This document shows, piece after piece, positions 1 to 5,684 of a stretch of 12,733 bases of DNA. Location: NCBI GenBank assembly GCA_934692665.1, contig CAKUUG010000044.1, positions 1 through 12,733 on the forward strand, read 5' to 3'. The position numbers and the translations under genes are program-made. The notes under the pieces are model-generated. The model made no database searches. It had not been told where the DNA came from and saw nothing but the letters and a program-made list of their open reading frames with translations. Position 1 is the stretch's first letter. Each line of letters starts with the position of its first letter. Origin of the DNA: an uncultured Candidatus Melainabacteria bacterium. Lineage in GTDB: Bacteria; Cyanobacteriota; Vampirovibrionia; Gastranaerophilales; Gastranaerophilaceae.

Positions 1-945
1 AATAAAAACAAGCTGGAATATCTCTTTTAGCGCAACTTCTTTTTTCTCACCTTTCCTTGCTTCAGCTAATCTTGTCATTGTAATAACGCCATCGAGAATT
101 GAAGTATTAAGAATAGGGTTTGTCATAAATGCTTCTAAACCTGTAAAAGAAGGGGAGTTGTTTGTTTTGTTTTTGCCGACAAAATTTTGATAAACTTTGT
201 TTTCGTTTAGATTTTTATTAACAAGGACTTTTGAAGCTTGGTTTTTCTTTTTGAAATCTTTTTCAATTCTTTCTTGAGTTGTTTTTTGCTTAAATTGTAT
301 GATTTTAATCAATGCAACGGCACTTGTGCCTGTTGCTATTAAAAATTTTGCAACTTGCAAACCTTTGTACATTTGAGCATTTGTCGGAACTTTGTCAGGT
401 GACAAATGCAGTCTTTTGAAGATATTTTTTACTGTTTCATTTTTGTCATTTAATGTGTCGAAAATCTGTTTTTCAGCAGATAAAAGAGGGTTTTTAGATT
501 TTTTTAGATAATTTTCTTGGACGTTTTTTGTCGCTTCTTTATTTATTCCATCATCAAAAAAGTTGCTTATTATCTTTTTTATTGGGTTTGCAGATTTTAA
601 TTGTGATTTTTTGGATATTTGGTTTTTTACATCTTTATCAGAGATAATTGTGCCAACATCTAATGACGGATTTAATTTGAAAAAAGGATAAATTGTCTTA
701 TCGATGAGCTTTTTGACACCCGGAATCATCAAAAGCCACACAACGCCTGTGCCAAACTCTTCAATCGCTTTTTCTCTGGCGTCATCTTTTCCGCCATCTT
801 TGGAATATGTATAAACAATAGCACCGTTTGATAATGTATCTTTAACAAGCATTGGTGCAATAGAATCACTATTATTTGCTAATTGTGAAACAAAACCTAT
901 TCCTTTGTCTTTTATGAAATTTGTTGTAATGCCCGATATTGCCAT
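1..945 (-). CDS. Unknown glycine/hydrophobic-segment protein, C-terminus missing
   Basis: An open frame of 315 codons without a stop runs from ATG at 945-943 off the left edge. The start is supported by an SD-like AAAGGA a few bases upstream. I do not recognise the family. Hydrophobic stretches lie near residues 65-77 (GTGVVWLLMIPG) and 196-216. Between them is a long Lys/Asn-rich, probably helical, hydrophilic region (about 95-190). Residues 29-64 carry the pattern I-A-P, then K-D-G, D, E-K, A-I and F, which recurs in the protein encoded at 8393-8971, so the two may be related. A short S-F-T-G-L motif occurs at about 266-270. The likely role is membrane-associated or structural, but no catalytic motif is visible. 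It probably shares a transcript with the 32-codon ORF just upstream. The reading frame is certain; the function is unknown. Confidence 0.8.
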   Translation of the reverse strand, partial: MAISGITTNFIKDKGIGFVSQLANNSDSIAPMLVKDTLSNGAIVYTYSKDGGKDDAREKAIEEFGTGVVWLLMIPGVKKLIDKTIYPFFKLNPSLDVGTIISDKDVKNQISKKSQLKSANPIKKIISNFFDDGINKEATKNVQENYLKKSKNPLLSAEKQIFDTLNDKNETVKNIFKRLHLSPDKVPTNAQMYKGLQVAKFLIATGTSAVALIKIIQFKQKTTQERIEKDFKKKNQASKVLVNKNLNENKVYQNFVGKNKTNNSPSFTGLEAFMTNPILNTSILDGVITMTRLAEARKGEKKEVALKEIFQLVFI

Positions 946-964
946 ATTATTCCTTTACAATCAA

Positions 965-1063
965 TTACAGTCCCCAAATCAAGTTCATTAATTTTTGAAC
1001 TCGTTTGTTAATTTGAAAATTAAATTGTAAGTTTCTTCGTAATTTCATTTCTTTTTTATTCAT
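965..1063 (-). CDS. Possible 32-aa basic small protein
   Basis: ATG at 1063-1061 is preceded by AAGGT with about 7 nt spacing. The frame runs 32 codons to TAA at 967-965 and ends 19 nt before the start of the larger gene at 945. The product begins MNKKEMKLRR, ends NLIWGL, and is strongly basic in its first half. Position and SD suggest a small gene or leader ORF cotranscribed with the downstream gene. No family is recognisable, and an ORF this short in AT-rich DNA can arise by chance. Confidence 0.35.
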   Translation of the reverse strand: MNKKEMKLRRNLQFNFQINKRVQKLMNLIWGL

Positions 1064-1140
1064 TTTTCTACCTTTTTATTAACGTTTTAAAATATTTTTT
1101 CTTGCTAATTTTTTCATATTTTTATACATTTTTTAACAAT

Positions 1141-1173
1141 AAAAAAGACCTTTTAAAACAAAAGGCCTTTTTT
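1141..1173 (-). terminator. Rho-independent terminator of the 28-aa mini-gene
   Basis: The arms 1141-1154 and 1160-1173 pair over 14 positions around a 5-nt loop. Read on the minus strand every position pairs, with one G-U wobble, and the right arm ends in six U. Read on the plus strand the same position is an A-C mismatch. The orientation is therefore minus, which places it 18 nt after the stop codon of the small ORF at 1192-1278. Confidence 0.72.
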
Positions 1174-1191
1174 GAAAAATTTTATCTTTTT

Positions 1192-1278
1192 TTAATCTCT
1201 TTCAATCGGAATGAAAACAAGGCCTCTTGTACTAAAAGGTCTGATACGTCGTACTAATTGTAATAGAAATTTAACCAT
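1192..1278 (-). CDS. 28-aa small protein in a self-contained transcription unit
   Basis: ATG at 1278-1276 has the SD GAGG 5 nt upstream. The frame is 28 codons and ends at TAA 1194-1192. The peptide starts MVKFLLQLVRRIRP and ends VFIPIERD. It has a hydrophobic N-terminus, a cluster of three Arg in the middle and a short hydrophobic patch (LVFIPI), with net charge about +4. A promoter (1306-1334) and a terminator (1141-1173) bracket it closely, giving a predicted transcript of about 160 nt. I do not recognise the peptide. It could be a small membrane-active or regulatory protein, a toxin-like peptide, or the chance ORF of a small RNA. Codons such as CGA, CGT and CCG are not the AT-rich synonyms expected here. 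Confidence 0.5.
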   Translation of the reverse strand: MVKFLLQLVRRIRPFSTRGLVFIPIERD

Positions 1279-1305
1279 TTAATCCTCGATTTTACTACAA
1301 TGAAA

Positions 1306-1334
1306 ATTGTACTACAAGTTTTAATTTTTGTCTA
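1306..1334 (-). promoter_or_regulatory. Sigma70-type promoter of the 28-aa mini-gene
   Basis: On the minus strand, TAGACA (1334-1329, 5/6 to TTGACA) is followed after exactly 17 nt by TACAAT (1311-1306, 5/6 to TATAAT). The start point would fall near 1299, leaving a leader of about 20 nt that contains the SD GAGG. The element lies in the divergent region upstream of the plus-strand gene at 1388. Confidence 0.65.
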
Positions 1335-1375
1335 TAAAATACCTTGTATTTTTATGCTAAATAAAAATTTTGTTT

Positions 1376-1381
1376 TATAAT
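1376..1381 (+). promoter_or_regulatory. -10 box placed for a leaderless mRNA
   Basis: A perfect TATAAT ends 6 nt before the ATG at 1388, so transcription would begin at or next to the start codon. There is no SD between them. The -35 region at the usual distance is weak. An alternative is TTGTCT (1329-1334) with TATGCT (1353-1358), which would give a leader of about 23 nt, also without an SD. Confidence 0.5.
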
Positions 1382-1387
1382 ATCAAA

Positions 1388-2119
1388 ATGAAAAACATAA
1401 TTGCTTTTTGGGGATATCCTCAACCAAATTTAATAAACAAAGCAAAAAAAGACTATCCGAATGCAGAATTTGTGGATTTGGATATAGATTTTGGGTATCC
1501 GAATTTAAAACTCGCCCCTGATAACTATTGCACCATAATAAAAAATATTCTTAATAACGCATTTTATCTAAAAGATAAAATCATAAAGATTTTAGCTCCC
1601 ATCGGAAAAGACAAGTGTGACAGCGGTTTTTTTGTTTCAGAAATATTGAAACAAGAAGGATTTGATATTGTTCAAAGTATTTTTGAAGAAAAATGCCCCG
1701 ATATTTCCGAACTTAAATTGCCTATTTCAAAAAGCAATTTACCTTTAAAAGAAAAGGTTGAATTGATTACAAAAAACATAATAGAAGAAAAAGACTACTC
1801 AACGCTAAAAACAACAAAAGCAAGTTTTGGCTTTTGGGGAGTTCCACCAAATGACCTCGATATATTGAATTTATTTCCAAATGAAACAGAGGTTTTTGGC
1901 TGGTTGAGAGCAGTAGAAGCAAAATACCCTGGAGATTTTGATATAGAGGCTTTTGTCGAAGCTGATTTGCCTACAGTATTTTTCTGTCAAGCATTTTGCT
2001 CTAAAACAATTTTAGCAAAACAACTGGCAAACAAATACAACGGGCTGTTCATTGATATTGATTCAATTCCGACTAACAGTGCAAAAGCAAAAATTGAAGC
2101 GTTTTTAAAACTAAGATAA
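1388..2119 (+). CDS. Unknown 243-aa protein with duplicated FWG motif
   Basis: The start is taken at ATG 1388 (MKNIIAFWGYP). A TTG at 1370 is in frame but lies upstream of the -10 box. No family is recognised. The protein appears to have two similar halves: FWGYPQPNL at residues 7-15 and FWGVPPNDL at 149-157, each at the start of an alternating hydrophobic/charged region. A strongly hydrophobic strand with two cysteines (TVFFCQAFC, about 196-204) precedes a helix and a second strand (GLFIDID, 219-225), which looks Rossmann-like. There is no signal peptide or transmembrane segment, so a cytosolic location is likely. It is convergent with queA, with 1 nt between the stop codons. The coding call is firm; the function is unknown. 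Confidence 0.85.
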   Translation: MKNIIAFWGYPQPNLINKAKKDYPNAEFVDLDIDFGYPNLKLAPDNYCTIIKNILNNAFYLKDKIIKILAPIGKDKCDSGFFVSEILKQEGFDIVQSIFEEKCPDISELKLPISKSNLPLKEKVELITKNIIEEKDYSTLKTTKASFGFWGVPPNDLDILNLFPNETEVFGWLRAVEAKYPGDFDIEAFVEADLPTVFFCQAFCSKTILAKQLANKYNGLFIDIDSIPTNSAKAKIEAFLKLR

Positions 2120-2120
2120 A

Positions 2121-3161
2121 CTACTCAATAAACATACAATCACCATAGCTGAAAAATCTATATTTTTCAGCAACTGCATGTTTGTAACTTTCCAAAACAA
2201 ATTCTTTACCTGCAAAAGCAGAAACCAACATTATTAAGGTTGATTTTGGCAAATGAAAGTTTGTTATCAACTTGTCTATTGATTGAATTTTGTACGGAGG
2301 ATAAATGAAAATGTTTGTTTTATCTGTATTTTGAACAATTTTTCCAAATTTTTGATATGTTGCTTCTAAACACCTCAAAACCGTTGTTCCAACGGCAATT
2401 ACGTCACCCTTTTTGTTGTTAAAAATTTCTTCCGTTTCTTTTGGAATAGAAAAATATTCATAATGCATTGTGTGGTCTTTTATGTCATCAACTTTGACAG
2501 GCATAAAAGTTCCCAATCCAACATTCAACGTAACGTATGCGATTTTTACACCTTTGTTTTGCAATTTTTTCAATAATTCTTTTGTAAAATGAAGCCCCGC
2601 AGTAGGCGATGCAACTGAACCTATGTTTTTTGCAAAAACAGTTTGGTAGTTTTCGCTATCTTCTATTTCAGCTTTTCTCTGAATATAAGGCGGCAAAGGA
2701 ATTGAACCATATTTGTTTAATGTTTCATAAAAATCATCGCCGCAAAAATCAACCTCTACTACAAAATGCGGAATTTCATTTTCGTTTTTTGCATCAATTT
2801 TTTTTATATATTTTATTTTAAAATCTTCAGAAACTTCTAATATTTCGTTTTCTTTTACCCTTTTTGCATTTTTCATCAAAACTTCCCAACAAGATGAATT
2901 ATTACAAGGATTTAAGAAAAAAACCTCAACACAAGCACCTGTATGGCGTTTTGCAATTACTCTTGCAGGATATACTTTTGTGTCATTCAAAACTAAAATA
3001 TCATCTTTTTTTAAATATTTTTCGATATCGAAAAAATTTTCATCAAAAAATTTTTTACAAGCTCTATCAAGATGAAGCATCTTGCAGGAATCTCTTTTTG
3101 TTAAGGGATTTTGAGCAATTAGTTCATTAGGCAAAAAATAATCAAAATCAGAAGTTTTCAT
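2121..3161 (-). CDS. queA: S-adenosylmethionine:tRNA ribosyltransferase-isomerase
   Basis: The 346-aa protein has the full normal length of QueA. This enzyme transfers and isomerises the ribosyl group of SAM onto 7-aminomethyl-7-deazaguanine in tRNA, giving epoxyqueuosine. Family hallmarks are visible in order: the N-terminal DYFLPNELIAQNP, LNDTKVYPAR, YGSIPLPPYI, SPTAGLHFT, VGLGTFMPV with DHTMHYEYF after it, VGTTVLRCLE, and the C-terminal TNFHLPKSTLIMLVSAFAG. The protein is cytosolic. Its ATG follows the stop of gcvPB by 7 nt and its SD (AAGGT) overlaps that stop, so the two genes form an operon and are probably translationally coupled. No other queuosine gene is in the window. The pairing with glycine cleavage has no obvious metabolic logic and may simply be shared transcription. 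Confidence 0.97.
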   Translation of the reverse strand: MKTSDFDYFLPNELIAQNPLTKRDSCKMLHLDRACKKFFDENFFDIEKYLKKDDILVLNDTKVYPARVIAKRHTGACVEVFFLNPCNNSSCWEVLMKNAKRVKENEILEVSEDFKIKYIKKIDAKNENEIPHFVVEVDFCGDDFYETLNKYGSIPLPPYIQRKAEIEDSENYQTVFAKNIGSVASPTAGLHFTKELLKKLQNKGVKIAYVTLNVGLGTFMPVKVDDIKDHTMHYEYFSIPKETEEIFNNKKGDVIAVGTTVLRCLEATYQKFGKIVQNTDKTNIFIYPPYKIQSIDKLITNFHLPKSTLIMLVSAFAGKEFVLESYKHAVAEKYRFFSYGDCMFIE

Positions 3162-3168
3162 ATTTACC

Positions 3169-4506
3169 TTACGCTCTTAAATCAGGATGTCTGGCAGCCA
3201 AAACCTCGTCAACTCTCGTTACCGGAGTATTTTTTGGGAATTGATGAAAATCTACTCCTTCGTCGATTTCTTTTGCAATTTTTTTCATAACTTGAACAAA
3301 ATTGTCCAAAACTGCCTTTGTTTCAGATTCTGTAGGCTCTACCATAAACGCTTCATGGACAATTAATGGAAAATATATTGTTGCAGGGTGAATATTTTCA
3401 TCCATAAGACGCTTTGCAATATCCAATGTAGCAGCACCTTTTTCTTTTTTGTCAGAATTATCTATAACAAATTCATGCATGCAATGTTGATTGTATGCAA
3501 TATGATAATCATCTTTTAATTGTGATTTTAAGTAATTTGCAGCCAAAACCGCATCTTCGGATACATTTTTTAGAGATTTTCCCATCATCAAAATATACGT
3601 GTAAGCTCGAACAAAAACACTAAAATTACCATAAAAAGAAGCTATTTTTCCGATTGTTTTTGGATAATCGTAGTTTCTTGTGTATTTGTTGTCTTTTAGT
3701 TCAATTCTTGGAACAGGCAAATAAGGTCTCAATTTTTCAACTACCCCGACAGGGCCTGCTCCAGGGCCTCCACCTGCATGGGGTGTAGAAAATGTCTTAT
3801 GCAAATTTAAATGCACAACATCAAAGCCCATTAATTTTGGATTTGTATATCCCATAATAGCATTGAAATTTGCCCCGTCGTAATACAACAAAGAACCATT
3901 CGAGTGCATTATTTTTGAAATTTCGTGAATATTATTATCAAAAAGCCCCAAAGTATTCGGGTTTGTCATCATTATTGCAGCAATATCATCATTGTATTTT
4001 GCAACAATTTTCTTTAATTCTTCAACATCAACCAGACCTTTTTCGTTTGATTTTACTTCTATAACCTCAAAACCACACATAGAAGCACTTGCAGGATTTG
4101 TTCCGTGAGCATTATCCGGAATGATTACTTTTTTTCTTTTTTGATTGATATCTTCAAAATACTTTTTTATCACCATCATTCCACAAAATTCACCATGGGC
4201 ACCGGCACAAGGCTGCAGGGAAATTTCGTCCATGCCTGTTATTATTTTTAAGAAATTTTGAAGTTCAAACATCAATTTCAATGCACCTTGAGAATCTTCA
4301 TCATCTTGCATAGGATGCAAAGAAACAAAACCCTCCAATCTCGCTGCCCATTCGTTGATTCTGGGATTGTATTTCATAGTGCAAGAACCCAAAGGATAGA
4401 AGCCTTTTTCAATACAGAAATTTTTATCAGACATTTCTTTGTAATGACGCATAAGTTCCAATTCCGTAACATCATTTAGTTTTATTTCTGTTGTTCTTGC
4501 TTGCAT
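3169..4506 (-). CDS. gcvPB: Glycine dehydrogenase (decarboxylating) subunit 2, P-protein beta
   Basis: The 445-aa protein is the PLP-binding half of the split P-protein of the glycine cleavage system, which decarboxylates glycine and passes the aminomethyl group to GcvH. Visible hallmarks are GFYPLGSCTMKYNP (35-48), LQPCAGAHGE (97-106), DNAHGTNPASA (131-141), the PLP lysine K237 in HLNLHKTFSTPHAGGGPG, and the C-terminal EPTESE. The start is set by AAGGAG about 5-6 nt before ATG 4506. The protein begins directly at the ELMRHY region, so it lacks most of the roughly 35-45 residue N-terminal extension common in GcvPB proteins. No gcvPA, gcvT or gcvH is in this window, so its partner must be encoded elsewhere. 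queA follows in the same operon. Confidence 0.96.
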   Translation of the reverse strand: MQARTTEIKLNDVTELELMRHYKEMSDKNFCIEKGFYPLGSCTMKYNPRINEWAARLEGFVSLHPMQDDEDSQGALKLMFELQNFLKIITGMDEISLQPCAGAHGEFCGMMVIKKYFEDINQKRKKVIIPDNAHGTNPASASMCGFEVIEVKSNEKGLVDVEELKKIVAKYNDDIAAIMMTNPNTLGLFDNNIHEISKIMHSNGSLLYYDGANFNAIMGYTNPKLMGFDVVHLNLHKTFSTPHAGGGPGAGPVGVVEKLRPYLPVPRIELKDNKYTRNYDYPKTIGKIASFYGNFSVFVRAYTYILMMGKSLKNVSEDAVLAANYLKSQLKDDYHIAYNQHCMHEFVIDNSDKKEKGAATLDIAKRLMDENIHPATIYFPLIVHEAFMVEPTESETKAVLDNFVQVMKKIAKEIDEGVDFHQFPKNTPVTRVDEVLAARHPDLRA

Positions 4507-4533
4507 AAATACTCCTTAGATTCGATTAACTTA

Positions 4534-4539
4534 ATTATA
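4534..4539 (-). promoter_or_regulatory. Likely -10 box of the gcvPB-queA operon
   Basis: TATAAT lies on the minus strand at 4539-4534, placing the start point near 4527 and leaving a leader of about 20 nt that holds the SD AAGGAG (4517-4512). The -35 region is AT-only and weak. There is no room in this leader for a glycine riboswitch. Confidence 0.45.
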
Positions 4540-4597
4540 TAACTTAAACGTTTTATATATATTAAGTTTTGTAACAAAATTAAAAAGATAAGGCAAT

Positions 4598-4627
4598 TTG
4601 ATATAAAAAATATACTTTATATATATA
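4598..4627 (+). promoter_or_regulatory. Candidate promoter for the sor leader or a small RNA
   Basis: TTGATA (4598-4603) is followed after 16-18 nt by TATATA (4620-4625 or 4622-4627). The start point would be near 4632. The surrounding DNA is extremely AT-rich, so the boxes are only suggestive. A terminator 60-80 nt downstream is the main support for transcription here. Confidence 0.4.
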
Positions 4628-4630
4628 CAA

Positions 4631-4651
4631 ACACACTAACTACACACTAAC
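4631..4651 (+). repeat. Exact tandem 10-bp repeat with 11-bp period
   Basis: ACACACTAAC occurs at 4631-4640 and again at 4642-4651, separated by one T. A period of 11 bp is about one helical turn, as in an operator bound on one DNA face. The repeat sits at the predicted start of the candidate transcript. It could equally function in RNA as an unstructured 5' end. Confidence 0.7.
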
Positions 4652-4716
4652 CTTTTCTACACGAGAGTCAAGTAAAAATGATTTTCAAACCCTCAGGATT
4701 ATCTTGAGGGTTTTTA
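4632..4716 (+). ncRNA. Candidate ~80-nt small RNA or attenuated leader of sor
   Basis: This stretch lies between the candidate promoter (4598-4627) and an intrinsic terminator on the same strand, with no credible gene inside. A 9-codon ORF (ATG 4678, MIFKPSGLS, stop inside the terminator's right arm) has no good SD. Either it is a free small RNA, or it is a leader whose terminator is conditionally read through into the superoxide reductase operon at 4801. Confidence 0.4.
4687..4716 (+). terminator. Rho-independent terminator upstream of sor
   Basis: A perfect 9-bp stem (4687-4695 with 4705-4713) carries a 9-nt loop. It is followed by a T-rich tail on the plus strand and not on the minus strand. 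There is no plus-strand protein gene between the divergent gcvPB start and this hairpin. It therefore ends a small RNA or acts as an attenuator. Confidence 0.75.
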
Positions 4717-4763
4717 TTTTGCCCATTTTGATTAACCTTCATGTCTAATTTCTTTCACAAAAT

Positions 4764-4793
4764 TCCTATGCAAAAATTACAAACATAGGAGGG
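4764..4793 (+). promoter_or_regulatory. SD-sequestering hairpin and RBS of sor
   Basis: TCCTATG (4764-4770) can pair perfectly with CATAGGA (4784-4790) around a 13-nt A-rich loop, and one further U-G pair is possible. The right arm covers the first half of the very strong SD AGGAGGG (4787-4793). Formation of the hairpin would hide the SD. The SD also decides the start: it leaves only 1 nt before ATG 4795 but a normal gap before ATG 4801. Confidence 0.5.
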
Positions 4794-4800
4794 AATGAGT

Positions 4801-5193
4801 ATGCAAGAAAAATTTAACTTGTTGAAATGCAATATTTGCGGAAATATTGCAGAAATTGTGCATACAGGATATGGAAAACCTGTTTGCTGTGAAAAAGAAA
4901 TGGAGCTTTTAGAAAATATTGAAGTAAACGAAGATAATCCGCATTTTGCTCATGTTGAAAAAATAAATGAAAAAGAAAGAAGAATTTATTTCAACCATGA
5001 AATGACAAAAGAACATTTAATTGAATTTGTTGAAGTTATTTCAAATGACAAACAATACCTAAAAAGAAAATACTTCAAAATCGGTCAAACTCCCGAATTG
5101 ATACTAAAATGTGACTGCAAAGAAGGGTATTTTGTTAGGGTATACTGTAACATCCACAATGTTTGTACAACAAAAAATATAGAGGAAAAATAA
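4801..5193 (+). CDS. Desulfoferrodoxin-type superoxide reductase
   Basis: The start is put at ATG 4801 (130 aa) because the SD is too close to ATG 4795. The N-terminal desulforedoxin-like domain has the rubredoxin-type iron site C10-x2-C13 and C29-C30. The C-terminal domain (about 35-122) carries the expected center II ligands H48, H66, H72, C116 and H119 (NHEM, KEH and YCNIH motifs). The enzyme reduces superoxide to hydrogen peroxide without releasing oxygen, in the cytosol of anaerobes. The usual E-K-H-V-P loop, whose Glu and Lys flank the active site, reads N46-P47-H48-F-A here, so both residues are replaced. Extra cysteines occur at 104, 106 and 122. The gene overlaps the ferritin-like gene by 1 nt (TAATG). 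Confidence 0.93.
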   Translation: MQEKFNLLKCNICGNIAEIVHTGYGKPVCCEKEMELLENIEVNEDNPHFAHVEKINEKERRIYFNHEMTKEHLIEFVEVISNDKQYLKRKYFKIGQTPELILKCDCKEGYFVRVYCNIHNVCTTKNIEEK

Positions 5194-5684
5194 TGGATAC
5201 AAAACTACAAGAAGAATTTAATAACAGGGTAAACATTGAATTTAACAGTGCTTATTTGTATTATGCAATGTCGACGTATTTTGATGAAATTTATATGTCA
5301 GGTTTTAGCAATTTTATGAAAGAAATAGCTTTAGAAAAATTATCTACTGCCCAAAAAATGTACAATTATCTGATTTTAAGAGATCAAAAACTTGTTTTTG
5401 AAAGAATAGAAGAACCGGACTCAGACTGGATAAATATTAGCGACATTTTTTCTATTTCTTTGTCCCATGAAGAATTTATTATAGAAAAAACAAAAGAATT
5501 GTATAAAACGGCAAAAAATTCAGATGACATTGGAACTATGGAGTTTTTGACAAAATTAATCACAAAAAGCGAATTACTCTTAAGTAGGCTAAGAAAAATT
5601 ATCTTTAGAATCAAAAACTCAAACATTATTCCAACCAGTGTTGATTTTTTAGATAGAGAAAATTTAAGTGCGTGTTTAAATTAA
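5193..5684 (+). CDS. Ferritin-like protein lacking most ferroxidase ligands
   Basis: The start is ATG 5193, inside the TAATG overlap with the upstream stop, with SD AGAGGA; a TTG at 5163 is also in frame. The 163-aa protein aligns along its whole length with bacterial non-haem ferritin: NIEFNSAYLYYAM (helix A), QKMYNYL (helix B), LSHEEFI (helix C) and C-terminal FLDRE. Compared by eye with E. coli FtnA, E17 (here E16), Y24 (Y23) and E94 (E93) are kept. E50 is K49, H53 is T52, Q127 is S126 and E130 is L129. It should fold as a four-helix bundle but is unlikely to oxidise iron in the usual way. It could be a structural or partner subunit, or have another role alongside superoxide reductase. Confidence 0.85.
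   Translation: MDTKLQEEFNNRVNIEFNSAYLYYAMSTYFDEIYMSGFSNFMKEIALEKLSTAQKMYNYLILRDQKLVFERIEEPDSDWINISDIFSISLSHEEFIIEKTKELYKTAKNSDDIGTMEFLTKLITKSELLLSRLRKIIFRIKNSNIIPTSVDFLDRENLSACLN

Noticed and set aside
1079..1129. A 16-codon ORF on the minus strand (MYKNMKKLAR at its start) between the terminator and the 32-aa ORF.
   Set aside because: It has no SD, is very short, and is composed of AT-rich codons expected by chance.
1192..1278. On the minus strand TTAGTACAAGAGGCC resembles the sarcin-ricin loop of 23S rRNA (TAGTACGAGAGGACC).
   Set aside because: The match covers only about a dozen bases, and flanking sequence does not follow 23S rRNA on either side. The stretch is better explained as part of the small ORF.
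4507..4560. Possible glycine riboswitch or other long leader for gcvPB.
   Set aside because: The likely -10 box is only about 30 nt from the ATG and no conserved riboswitch motif is visible.
4795..4800. ATG 4795 as the start of superoxide reductase.
   Set aside because: Only 1 nt separates it from the SD AGGAGGG. ATG 4801 has normal spacing and fits the family's N-terminus.
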